A stretch of DNA of 16,569 bases from DATGQT01 sp033720695 (GTDB lineage Bacteria > Bacteroidota > Rhodothermia > Rhodothermales > Rubricoccaceae), in NCBI GenBank assembly GCA_033720695.1, contig JAWWCA010000063.1, positions 1-16,569 on the forward strand, given 5' to 3'. Positions 7,154 through 14,034 of this stretch are shown piece by piece (within the stretch, counting starts at the first letter, position 1; each line of letters starts with the position of its first letter). Under the pieces are notes generated by a model. The model saw only the letters and a list, made by a program, of their open reading frames with translations. It was not told the DNA's origin and did no database searches. The position numbers and the translations under genes were made by a program.

Positions 7154-8317
7154 TCACAACGGCTCAGTGCCGCGCTCCAGGATGTCGAGGTAGCGCGCGT
7201 AGTGGAACGTGCGGACTTGGCGGTCGGGGATTTCTCGGACGAGGCCCAGTTGCTCCATCGTCTCCAGCGCGGAGCGGACGGTTGCATAGGTCAGGCTGCT
7301 CCGTTTCGTTGCCTCGGCAATCGTGACGAGCGGGCGGCGCTGCATCACCTCCTGCACCTGGAGCACCGAGCCAGCCGAGCGGCCGGCGCCCTCACGGATG
7401 CGTCCGCGGTCAGCCTCGAATAGTTCCAGGATCTCCCGCGCGGTGTCCACGGCCTGCTTCGACGTCTCTTGGACCCCGCGGAGGAAGTAGCGGAGCCACG
7501 CCTCCCACTCCCCATGCGTGCGGACGCGCTGGAGCCGCTCGTAGTACTCGGCACGGTGAGTCTTGAAGAAGAGGGAGAGGTAGAGGAGCGGGTCGGTCAG
7601 TACGTCCTCGGCGCACAGGAGGAACGTGATGAGAAGGCGCCCAACGCGCCCGTTGCCGTCGAGGAACGGGTGGATGGTCTCGAACTGGACATGCGCGAGC
7701 GCGGCCTTGATGAGGACGGGCACGCCGGGCCGATGGAGGTACGTCTCGAAGGCGTCGAGGCAGGCGTCGAGCTCGTCGGGCGGCGGCGGGACGAACGTGG
7801 CCGTCCACGGACGTTCCCCGCCGATCCAGACCTGGGAGCGGCGGAATGCGCCGGGCGTCTTGTTCGCCCCGCGACCGTCCTGCAACAGGACCTCGTGGAC
7901 CTCGCGGATGAGGCGGAGCGAGAGGGGGAAGTCGTCGTTGCGGAGCCGGTCGAGGCCGTGGTCGAGGGCGGCGACGTAGTTCGATACCTCCTGCACATCG
8001 TGGAGCGGAACGCCGGGGGCGGCGCCGTCTTCGTGCTGAAGGAGGTCTGTTAGCGACGACTGGGTGCCCTCGATCTGGGAGGACAGAATGGCCTCTTTGC
8101 GGACGTAGAGGTAGAGGAAGAGGTCGCGATCCGGGAGGAGACTGGAGATGCCGTCGAGGCGGCCGAGCGCGCGGGTCGCGCGCTCCATGAGGTCGTAGTC
8201 CTCCTCCGTGAGCCGGAGGTCCGGCGGGAGCGGGGCGGGGACGAAGGCGCGGTAGGCGGTGTCACCGCTGCCGAGGGCGCGGTAGCGGCCGGTCTCGGTT
8301 CGGGGCGTTGTAGTCAT
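7154..8317 (-). CDS. Fic-domain AMP-transferase with C-terminal winged helix
   Basis: Fic enzymes usually move AMP from ATP onto a hydroxyl of a target protein. The 387-residue protein carries the complete active-site motif HPFLDGNGRVGR (216-227), a flap region near 154-167 (TPGAFRRSQVWIGG), and an N-terminal inhibitory motif SSQIEG (79-84), the S/TxxxE[G/N] pattern in which the Glu blocks productive ATP binding. Residues about 318-385 form a winged-helix domain (TIAEATKRSSLTYATVRSALETMEQLGLV). This order (N-terminal helices, Fic, wHTH) matches Shewanella SoFic-type proteins. Start ATG 8317 lies 11 nt from a perfect 16-bp inverted repeat. No separate antitoxin gene is seen, which fits a self-inhibited enzyme. 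The protein target is unknown; self-modification or transcriptional autocontrol are possible. Confidence 0.95.
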   Translation of the reverse strand: MTTTPRTETGRYRALGSGDTAYRAFVPAPLPPDLRLTEEDYDLMERATRALGRLDGISSLLPDRDLFLYLYVRKEAILSSQIEGTQSSLTDLLQHEDGAAPGVPLHDVQEVSNYVAALDHGLDRLRNDDFPLSLRLIREVHEVLLQDGRGANKTPGAFRRSQVWIGGERPWTATFVPPPPDELDACLDAFETYLHRPGVPVLIKAALAHVQFETIHPFLDGNGRVGRLLITFLLCAEDVLTDPLLYLSLFFKTHRAEYYERLQRVRTHGEWEAWLRYFLRGVQETSKQAVDTAREILELFEADRGRIREGAGRSAGSVLQVQEVMQRRPLVTIAEATKRSSLTYATVRSALETMEQLGLVREIPDRQVRTFHYARYLDILERGTEPL

Positions 8318-8371
8318 TGCAAGACCCTGCTCTCTCGTTGTAATCTGAGCCCTAAATTACAACGAGAGAGC
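8306..8371. promoter_or_regulatory. Perfect 16-bp inverted repeat (plus a third half-site), candidate Fic operator
   Basis: GCTCTCTCGTTGTAAT (8329-8344) and its exact inverse ATTACAACGAGAGAGC (8356-8371) flank an 11-nt spacer. The inner halves are AT-rich in otherwise GC-rich DNA. A third copy of the core, CGTTGTAgT (8306-8314, 8 of 9 matching), lies in the same orientation as the left arm and exactly 30 bp from it, across the Fic start codon. Symmetry, position and the winged helix of the Fic protein suggest an operator for autoregulation. It could alternatively be bound by an unlinked regulator. Confidence 0.6.
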
Positions 8372-8420
8372 GCCTGCACGTACGATCCGCCTCTCGGCGC
8401 ACGCACCCGAACATCACCTC

Positions 8421-8448
8421 CGCCACCGCTGCGTGTGCTCCGGTGGCG
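8421..8448. other. Hairpin in the Fic-cyclase intergenic region
   Basis: CGCCACCG (8421-8428) and CGGTGGCG (8441-8448) form a perfect 8-bp stem with a 12-nt loop. The role is unknown. The rest of the 288-nt gap (8318-8605) holds the Fic operator-like repeat, a short codon-like stretch at 8462-8524, and the leader of the next gene. Confidence 0.35.
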
Positions 8449-8461
8449 CTCAGGGGAGGGG

Positions 8462-8524
8462 GAACCCACCGTCCGGCGCGACCTCGGGTATGACGCCGAC
8501 GAGGTCGGGCTGGACCGCGTCTGA
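8462..8524 (+). pseudogene. Possible remnant of a gene's 3' end
   Basis: Twenty codons read EPTVRRDLGYDADEVGLDRV and end at TGA 8522-8524. Eighteen or nineteen of them end in G or C, as in the real genes here, while the codons just upstream in the same frame lose that pattern. No start codon or upstream domain is visible. It may be the tail of a deleted gene, or chance in GC-rich DNA. I do not recognise a family. Confidence 0.2.
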
Positions 8525-8605
8525 GGCGGGGAGCCTACCGAAACATGGAACGCGCTCGCGAAGCCGCCGCTGCCGTATTGTGGCGACGCACGAACCCCGT
8601 ACATC

Positions 8606-9403
8606 ATGCGCTGCCTGCTGCTCGCTGCCCTCGTCGCTGCTCCTCCCACCGTCCTCGCCCAGTCGCTCGCCGAACTCCTCGCCGCGCACACGATCGTAGA
8701 CCTCTCCCACGCCTACGACGCCGAGACCATCTACTGGCCCACCGAGGAGGGCTTCGTGCTCGAAGAGGGCTTCGCGGGCACCACCGAGGGGGGCTACTAC
8801 TACGCGGCCAACGCCTTCCGCTCGGCCGAGCACGGCGGCACCCACCTCGACGCGCCCATCCACTTCGCCGAGGGACGGCAGACCGTGGACGCGATCCCGC
8901 TGGAGCACCTCGTCGGCCCGGCCGTGGTCGTGGACGTGTCCGAGGCCGCCCTCGCCGATCCGGACTACCAGGTGACGAGGGCGGACGTCGAGGCGTGGGA
9001 GGCCGAGCACGGACGGCTCCCCGACGGCGCCATCGTCCTCCTCAACACCGGCTACGCGCGGTTCTGGCCCGACCGCGTCCGCTACATGGGCACCGACGCG
9101 CGCGGGCCCGAGGCCGTCGCGGCGTTGCACTTCCCCGGCCTCCATCCCGAGGCCGCCCGCTGGCTCGTCGAGGAGCGGAGCATCCACGCCATCGGCCTCG
9201 ACACGCCCAGCATCGACCACGGGCCGTCGCGCCTCTTCGAGGCCCACCGGATCCTGTTCGAGGCCAACGTCCCGGCCTTCGAGAACGTGGCGAACCTGGA
9301 CGGCCTGCCGGCCCACGGCTTCGTCGTCGCGGCGCTGCCGATGAAGATCCGCGGCGGCAGCGGCGGGCCGCTGCGGATCGTGGCGTTCGTGCCGGCGCCG
9401 TAG
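8606..9403 (+). CDS. Secreted cyclase-family (kynurenine formamidase-like) hydrolase
   Basis: A 265-residue protein of the 'cyclase' superfamily, which includes kynurenine formamidase (KynB) and related metal-dependent hydrolases. The signature HGGTHLDAPIHF (76-87) carries the metal-binding His and Asp residues. Further family segments are IVDLSHAYD (30-38), VLLNTGY and IGLDTPSIDHG. The N terminus (MRCLLLAALVAAPPTVLA-QS) is a clear signal peptide with an AxA-like cleavage site after residue 18, so the enzyme should act outside the cytoplasm, unlike typical KynB. No tryptophan-degradation genes are nearby, so the substrate is unknown. ATG 8606 starts at the signal peptide. The gene ends 13 nt from the convergent DUF2853 gene. 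Confidence 0.9.
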   Translation: MRCLLLAALVAAPPTVLAQSLAELLAAHTIVDLSHAYDAETIYWPTEEGFVLEEGFAGTTEGGYYYAANAFRSAEHGGTHLDAPIHFAEGRQTVDAIPLEHLVGPAVVVDVSEAALADPDYQVTRADVEAWEAEHGRLPDGAIVLLNTGYARFWPDRVRYMGTDARGPEAVAALHFPGLHPEAARWLVEERSIHAIGLDTPSIDHGPSRLFEAHRILFEANVPAFENVANLDGLPAHGFVVAALPMKIRGGSGGPLRIVAFVPAP

Positions 9404-9416
9404 CCGGGCGGCGCGC

Positions 9417-9761
9417 TCAGGCGAAGACGGCGGACTTCCGGTGCTTCTTCGTCAGCAGGTAGTACACCACGGGGCGGTGCTTCGCGTTCTTCAGCGGGGC
9501 CACCTGCTCGCACACCGCCTGGATCGAGTCGTCGAGCTTGTCGGTGTCGGCGAGGCCGAGCTTCTTGACGAGGAAGCTCTTGCGGATCCGGTCGCGCTCC
9601 TTCTTGTCCGAGCAGGCGACGTACTTCGAGTCGTTGCGGTAGATCGAGGGGCCGAGGCTCTTGGCAATCGCGCGGAGGAGGTCCACGTCCACGCTCTTCA
9701 TGCCGAGCTTCGTCGTCATCGCGGAGAGGTAGGTGCCGACGGCGTCGTCGAGCTTGCTCAG
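9417..9761 (-). CDS. DUF2853 family protein, probable CTG start
   Basis: A small soluble protein of about 114 residues. Family features are the opening SKLDDAVGTYL, the GPSIY segment, VACSDKKERDRI, FLVKKLGL and the C-terminal VVYYLLTKKH. The function of the family is not known. No ATG, GTG or TTG lies at the family N terminus; the codon just before SKL is CTG (9761-9759), where homologues have Met. An in-frame ATG at 9884 would add 41 residues of proline-rich sequence read from the C-rich leader and crosses the promoter-like box at 9804-9811. The next ATG (9719) would remove the first family helix. I therefore favour CTG, with a base change or sequencing error as the alternative. It is divergent from the HAD gene. 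Confidence 0.8.
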   Translation of the reverse strand: MSKLDDAVGTYLSAMTTKLGMKSVDVDLLRAIAKSLGPSIYRNDSKYVACSDKKERDRIRKSFLVKKLGLADTDKLDDSIQAVCEQVAPLKNAKHRPVVYYLLTKKHRKSAVFA

Positions 9762-9803
9762 GGGGGGAGGGGGAGAGGGAGGGGGAACGGGGAGCGTGAG
9801 CGC

Positions 9804-9811
9804 GGAAGGTA
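9804..9811 (-). promoter_or_regulatory. TAccTTCC promoter-like box for the DUF2853 gene
   Basis: On the minus strand TACCTTCC runs from 9811 to 9804, 42 nt before the proposed CTG start. It matches the TAnnTT core seen before several other genes in the window. If real, it places transcription start downstream of the upstream ATG at 9884. Confidence 0.35.
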
Positions 9812-9853
9812 GGCACGGGCGGGGAATGTCGGGCGGGGCCCGCCTGGGCACGC

Positions 9854-9861
9854 TAGGTTGC
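9854..9861 (+). promoter_or_regulatory. TAggTTGC promoter-like box for the HAD gene
   Basis: TAGGTTGC lies 21 nt upstream of the HAD ATG, in the divergent gap 9762-9882. It matches the TAnnTTG form seen elsewhere here. No -33 TTTG is obvious. Confidence 0.4.
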
Positions 9862-9882
9862 CGCCGCACCCGCCCGCTCGCC

Positions 9883-10632
9883 ATGCCGCTCGACGCGATC
9901 CGCGGCGTCCTCCTCGACCTCGACGGGACGCTCTACCAGGACGGCGCGCTCCTCCCCGGCGCCCGGGAGGCCGTCGCGCGGCTGCGGCGGCGCTACGCCG
10001 TCCGGTTCGTCACGAACACCACGTCGAAGAGCCGCGCGGCCGTCGTCGAGACCCTCGCCGGGTTCGGGATCGAGGCGGCGGCCGGCGACGTCGTGAGCCC
10101 CCCGGCCGTGGCGGGGGCGCGGCTGCGCGCGGCCGGCGAGACGGCCGCCCTCTTCCTCCCCGAGCCGGCCCAGGCCGACTTCGACGGCGTGAGGCAAGAC
10201 GACGAGGCGCCCGACTGGGTCGTCGTCGGGGACCTGGGGGAGGGGTGGGACTTCGACACGCTCAACCGGGCGTTCCGCCTGCTCCTCGGCGGCGCCCGCC
10301 TCCTCGCCCTCGGCCGGACCCGCTACTGGCGCGCTCCGGACGGCCTCCGCCTCGACGCCGGCCCGTTCGTCGCGGCGCTGGAGGCGGCGACGGGGCAGAC
10401 GGCCGTGACCGTCGGCAAGCCGGCGCCCGCGTTCTTCCACGCCGCGTGCAACGCGCTCGGGCTCGCGCCCGAGGCGGTGGCCATCGTGGGCGACGACGCC
10501 GAGACCGACGTGCGCGCGGCGCAGGCGGCCGGCCTTCGCGGCGTCCTCGTCCGCACCGGGAAGTTCCGAGAGGCCGACCTCGACGGCCTCCCCGCCCCGC
10601 ACCGCGTGGTCGGCTCCATCGCGGACCTCTAG
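9883..10632 (+). CDS. HAD-IIA family phosphatase (LHPP/HDHD2-like)
   Basis: A 249-residue haloacid-dehalogenase hydrolase. Motif I is LLDLDGT with nucleophile D12 and acid/base D14, motif II is FVTNTT (42-47), motif III is VGKP with K179, and motif IV is IVGDDAETDV with D204/D205. The cap between residues about 85 and 175 (ending LDAGPFVAALEAATG) is the C2 type of subfamily IIA and resembles LHPP, a phospholysine/phosphohistidine phosphatase, and HDHD2. In bacteria the substrate is not predictable from this. ATG 9883 is chosen over an upstream GTG at 9733, because homology starts at once (MPLDAIRGVLLDLDG) and the upstream part reads through the promoter region. A hairpin follows the stop. Confidence 0.92.
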   Translation: MPLDAIRGVLLDLDGTLYQDGALLPGAREAVARLRRRYAVRFVTNTTSKSRAAVVETLAGFGIEAAAGDVVSPPAVAGARLRAAGETAALFLPEPAQADFDGVRQDDEAPDWVVVGDLGEGWDFDTLNRAFRLLLGGARLLALGRTRYWRAPDGLRLDAGPFVAALEAATGQTAVTVGKPAPAFFHAACNALGLAPEAVAIVGDDAETDVRAAQAAGLRGVLVRTGKFREADLDGLPAPHRVVGSIADL

Positions 10633-10641
10633 CCTCCCGAG

Positions 10642-10670
10642 GCTCCGCCGGAGGGGCGGCCCTCCGGAGC
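10642..10670. terminator. Hairpin after the HAD gene
   Basis: GCTCC and GGAGGG (10642-10646, 10650-10655) pair with CCCTCC and GGAGC (10660-10665, 10666-10670), with a 3-nt bulge and a GCGG loop. It lies 10 nt after the HAD stop and 27 nt before the kinase promoter-like box, as expected for a terminator, but has no U tract. Confidence 0.45.
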
Positions 10671-10696
10671 GCCCCGTCCGATGGGCGGTCGTTGTC

Positions 10697-10704
10697 TATA
10701 CTTG
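10697..10704 (+). promoter_or_regulatory. TAtaCTTG promoter-like box for the kinase gene
   Basis: TATACTTG is one base from the Bacteroidota -7 consensus TAnnTTTG and lies 36 nt before the GTG start at 10741. It argues against the in-frame ATG at 10681, which lies upstream of it. Confidence 0.45.
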
Positions 10705-10740
10705 GGGCGAGCCCCACCCCGGCACCGAGGCCGGTTCGCC

Positions 10741-13317
10741 GTGAGCGCTGCGCGCCCCCCCGATCCCTCTCCGGCCGGCGACCCCATCGGCCGGTACCGC
10801 CTGCTCGGCCCGCTGGGGCAGGGGGGGATGGGCGTGGTGTTCCGGGCCGAGGACCCCCGCCTGGGCCGGCAGGTGGCCCTCAAGCTGCTCCCCGAGGCCC
10901 TCTCCGGCGACGCCGACGCGAAGGCGCGCCTGGAGGCCGAGGCCCGCGCCGCGAGCGCGCTCGACCACCCCCACATCTGCACCGTCTACGAGATCGGAGA
11001 GACCGGCGACGACCGGCTCTACATCGCGATGGCGTGCTACGAGGGGCAGACGCTCGCCGACCGCCTCGACGGCGGCGGGGCGCTGCCCATCGACGAGGCC
11101 GTCGAGATCGCCCGGCAGCTCGCCTCCGGGCTCGCCGCCGCGCACCGGAAGGGGATCGTCCACCGCGACCTCAAGCCCAGCAACGTCTTCCTCTGTGAGG
11201 AGGACGGCGTGCCGCCGCCGCAGGCGAAGATCCTGGACTTCGGGGTCGCCAAGGTCGAGGGCATGGCGCTGACGCGGCCCGGCGCGACGCTCGGCACCAT
11301 CGAGTACGCTGCGCCGGAGCAGGCGCACGGCGAGGTGGACGCCCGCTCCGACCTGTGGGCCCTCGGCGTCGTCCTCTACGAGATGCTCGCGGGACGGCGC
11401 CCCTTCACCGGGAGCTACGACGCGGCCCTCCTCTACGCGATCCTCAACGAGGCGCCGGCCCCCCTCCATGCCGCCCGCCCCGACGTGCCGGAGGCGCTGG
11501 AGGCCCTCGTGCTCCGCCTGCTGGAAAAGGACCCCGCCGACCGGTACCAGACCGCCGAGGCGGTGGAGGCCGCCCTCGCCGGGGCCGGTGCGGGGGACGC
11601 CGCGCGCGAGGCGCCGACGAGGGCCGGCCCCCGCCCCCGATGGCTCGGGGCCGCCGCGGGCGTCGCGCTCGCGCTCGTCCTCCTCGGCGCCCTCTGGGCG
11701 CTGCGCGGGGCCGACCGGCCGGGCATCCCGGACCAGATGCACATCGCCATCCTCCCGTTCGCGACGGGCGAGGGCAAGAGCGCCGCGTTCGCCGACGGCC
11801 TCGTGGAGGTCCTCGCCAACGAGCTGACGCAGCTCGAGCAGCACCAGGGCGCCCTGTGGGTGGTGCCCGTCAGCGAGGTACGCGCCCAGGGCATCGCGAG
11901 CGCGGCCGAGGCGCACCGCGCCCTCGGCGCCACGCTCGTCGTGACGGGGAGCGTGCAGCGCGGGGCCGAGCGCCTCCGCATCCCCCTCAACCTCGTCGAC
12001 GCCACGACCCTCCGCCAGCTCCGCGCCACCACGCTCGACGCCCCGCTCACGGACCTCGACGCCCTCCAGACGCAGGTGCTCGCCGCCATCGAGGCCATGC
12101 TGGACCTCGCCGTGCAGCCGGAGGTGGAGCGGCGCCTCGCGGAGGGCGGGACGGACAGCGGCGAGGCCTACGAGCACTACCTGAGCGGGCTGGGGTACCT
12201 CCAGCGCCACGACGTGCCCGGCAACACCGGCCGCGCGGTCGAGGAGCTGCAGGCCGCGGTCGCGGCCGACGCGTCGTTCGCGCTCGCGCACGCGGCCCTC
12301 GGCGAGGCCTACTGGCTCCAGTTCCGCGAGTCCCAGGACCCGGCGTGGATGCCGCGCGCGGAGGCGGCCGCCCTCCGCGCCGCCGCCCTCGCGCCCGGTC
12401 AGGCCGCGCCCGCCGTCCTCCTCGCCCGGCTCCGCGTCGCGGCCGGCGAGCCTGGCGAGGCCCTCGAAGCCGCCCGCCGGGCGCTCACCCTCGAACCCAA
12501 CAACGCCGGGGCGCACCGCGTCCTCGGCGCCGTCCTCGCCGCCCGCGGCGACCTCGACGGCGCCGAGGAGGCTTACCGCGAGGCCGTCCGGCTCCAGCCC
12601 GACGCGTGGGGCGCCCACGAGGCCCTCGCTGTGTTCTACTACGACTACGGGCGCTACGACGAGGCCCTCGCGGCCTACCGCGAGGTCGTCCGCCTCATCC
12701 CCGACAGCCCCCGCGGCTACAACGGCCTCGGCGCGGCCCACCTCTTCCTCGGCCAGTACGACGAGGCGCAGGCGGTGTACGAGCGCGCCCGCGCCATCCG
12801 CCCCACGGACGAGGTGCTCTCGAACCTCGGCTACATCCACTACACCGCCGGCCGCTACGCCGAGGCCGCCGCCTCCTACGAGGAGGCCCTCGCCCTCGAC
12901 AGCACCGACTACGAGGTCTGGGGCAACCTCGCCGGGGTCTACAGCCTGCTCCCGGCGCGGCAGGCGGAGGTCCTCGACGCCTACCGCGGGGCCATCCGAC
13001 GCGCCGAGGCCGTCCGCGCCGTCACCCCGGACGACCCCCTGCTCCTCTCCCTGCTCGCGGGCTACTACGTGGAGGTGGGCGCGCCCGCCCGCGCCCAGAC
13101 GCTCCTCGAGCAGGCGCTCGCGCTCGACCCCGAGAACGTCACCGTCGCCTTCGACGCGGCGCTCGTCTACGAGGAGCTGGGCGACCGGGCGGCCGCGCTG
13201 GAGTGGCTGGGCCGAGCGCTGGAGGGGGGCGTGCCGCTCGATTGGGTCGAGGGCGAGGAGGCGCTGGACGCCCTCCGGGCCGACCCCCGCTACGCGGCCC
13301 TCCGGGCCGCGGGGTGA
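10741..13317 (+). CDS. Membrane Ser/Thr protein kinase with TolB-like and TPR domains
   Basis: An 858-residue Hanks-type (PknB-like) receptor kinase. The cytoplasmic kinase has glycine loop GQGGMG (26-31), ATP-binding K48, catalytic loop HRDLKPSN (141-148, D143), DFG (166-168), and the APEQ motif. One membrane helix spans about 301-322 (WLGAAAGVALALVLLGALW). Outside it, residues about 334-455 form a TolB-like (COG5616-type) domain (HIAILPF, then ADGLVEVLANELTQL, ALGATLVVTGSVQRG, RIPLNLVDA). From about 476 to 855 there are roughly nine tetratricopeptide repeats, which usually bind protein partners. GTG 10741 is preferred over ATG 10681. TolB-TPR tails are common on bacterial adenylate cyclases, and a cyclase gene lies two genes downstream, which suggests a shared sensing module. 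Confidence 0.95.
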   Translation: MSAARPPDPSPAGDPIGRYRLLGPLGQGGMGVVFRAEDPRLGRQVALKLLPEALSGDADAKARLEAEARAASALDHPHICTVYEIGETGDDRLYIAMACYEGQTLADRLDGGGALPIDEAVEIARQLASGLAAAHRKGIVHRDLKPSNVFLCEEDGVPPPQAKILDFGVAKVEGMALTRPGATLGTIEYAAPEQAHGEVDARSDLWALGVVLYEMLAGRRPFTGSYDAALLYAILNEAPAPLHAARPDVPEALEALVLRLLEKDPADRYQTAEAVEAALAGAGAGDAAREAPTRAGPRPRWLGAAAGVALALVLLGALWALRGADRPGIPDQMHIAILPFATGEGKSAAFADGLVEVLANELTQLEQHQGALWVVPVSEVRAQGIASAAEAHRALGATLVVTGSVQRGAERLRIPLNLVDATTLRQLRATTLDAPLTDLDALQTQVLAAIEAMLDLAVQPEVERRLAEGGTDSGEAYEHYLSGLGYLQRHDVPGNTGRAVEELQAAVAADASFALAHAALGEAYWLQFRESQDPAWMPRAEAAALRAAALAPGQAAPAVLLARLRVAAGEPGEALEAARRALTLEPNNAGAHRVLGAVLAARGDLDGAEEAYREAVRLQPDAWGAHEALAVFYYDYGRYDEALAAYREVVRLIPDSPRGYNGLGAAHLFLGQYDEAQAVYERARAIRPTDEVLSNLGYIHYTAGRYAEAAASYEEALALDSTDYEVWGNLAGVYSLLPARQAEVLDAYRGAIRRAEAVRAVTPDDPLLLSLLAGYYVEVGAPARAQTLLEQALALDPENVTVAFDAALVYEELGDRAAALEWLGRALEGGVPLDWVEGEEALDALRADPRYAALRAAG

Positions 13318-13361
13318 CGCGCCGTTGGTGGGGACCGTCGCAGCGTTCCATCCGGTTGCTT

Positions 13362-13369
13362 TACCTTGG
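13362..13369 (+). promoter_or_regulatory. TAccTTGG promoter-like box for the lipoprotein gene
   Basis: TACCTTGG lies 23 nt before ATG 13393 in the 75-nt gap after the kinase gene, so the lipoprotein and cyclase genes may have their own promoter in addition to read-through. It matches the TAnnTTG form seen elsewhere. Confidence 0.4.
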
Positions 13370-13392
13370 AATCGACCAACCGCTCCACCGCC

Positions 13393-13995
13393 ATGCGCAC
13401 ACGCTCGCCCCGAGGCCTCGCTGCGCTCGTCCTCCTCGCCGCGCTCTCCTTCTCCCTCGCGTGCGGGGACGACGCGCCGGACGCCCCCTCCCCGGTGGAG
13501 GCCGGCTCCCTGGATGCCCCGGACACGCCGCTCCCTATCGCGACGGAGGTCGAGGTCTTCGCGACCCACACCCCCTTCGACCCGGCGACGGACAGCCTCT
13601 TTCTGGGGGTGACCGTGGCCGGCGGGGGCAGCAACCGCTACGGGGACCCCCACGTCGAGCCGAACCACGCCATCACCTGGGAGCCCTACAGCGACGGCAC
13701 CCTCTACGTCCGCTTCACCGGGTACTGGCCGTTCCGCTCCCGCCCGCCCGCCGACAGCACGTTCGCGATCGCCGGCACGGCCCGGACGCAGACCCTGGCG
13801 GCGACCGTGAACGCGTCCTGCCCCGACGACGACGGGATGGTGGAGCCCGACTGCATCGCCTACACGGCCTGGGTGTGGCGCGAGGCCGAAGGCGACTCGA
13901 TCACGGTCCACGGTGGCAGGACGGGAACCGGAGAGCTCCGCACCCGACCCCGCATCATCATCGACCGGCCCCCCAACCCTGGGCCCGTCGATTGA
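13393..13995 (+). CDS. Small uncharacterised lipoprotein
   Basis: A 200-residue protein. The basic N terminus (MRTRSPRG), hydrophobic core (LAALVLLAALSF) and Cys24 in SLAC form a lipoprotein signal; the residue at -3 is Ser, so the lipobox is not ideal. Gly-Asp-Asp after the Cys is an acidic start like the signals that send lipoproteins to the cell surface in Bacteroidota. The mature part is beta-rich. A loop with C143, D145-D147, E151, D153 and C154 could be disulfide-closed and metal-binding (inference). I do not recognise a family. It lies between the kinase (75 nt) and the cyclase (39 nt), so a role in the same signalling path is plausible but unproven. Confidence 0.8.
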   Translation: MRTRSPRGLAALVLLAALSFSLACGDDAPDAPSPVEAGSLDAPDTPLPIATEVEVFATHTPFDPATDSLFLGVTVAGGGSNRYGDPHVEPNHAITWEPYSDGTLYVRFTGYWPFRSRPPADSTFAIAGTARTQTLAATVNASCPDDDGMVEPDCIAYTAWVWREAEGDSITVHGGRTGTGELRTRPRIIIDRPPNPGPVD

Positions 13996-14034
13996 CCCGC
14001 CGCCGGCCGGTCTGAGCGAGGGCATCCCCCACCC

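Noticed and set aside
7154..8371. Fic gene as part of a two-gene toxin-antitoxin pair or mobile element
   Set aside because: The inhibitory motif is inside the Fic protein, no small partner gene is adjacent, and there is no transposase or target-site duplication. The 16-bp inverted repeat is on one side only, so it is not a pair of element ends.
10681..10740. ATG 10681 as the kinase start
   Set aside because: The promoter-like TATACTTG at 10697 lies inside this extension and the added residues do not look like a kinase N terminus; GTG 10741 fits better.
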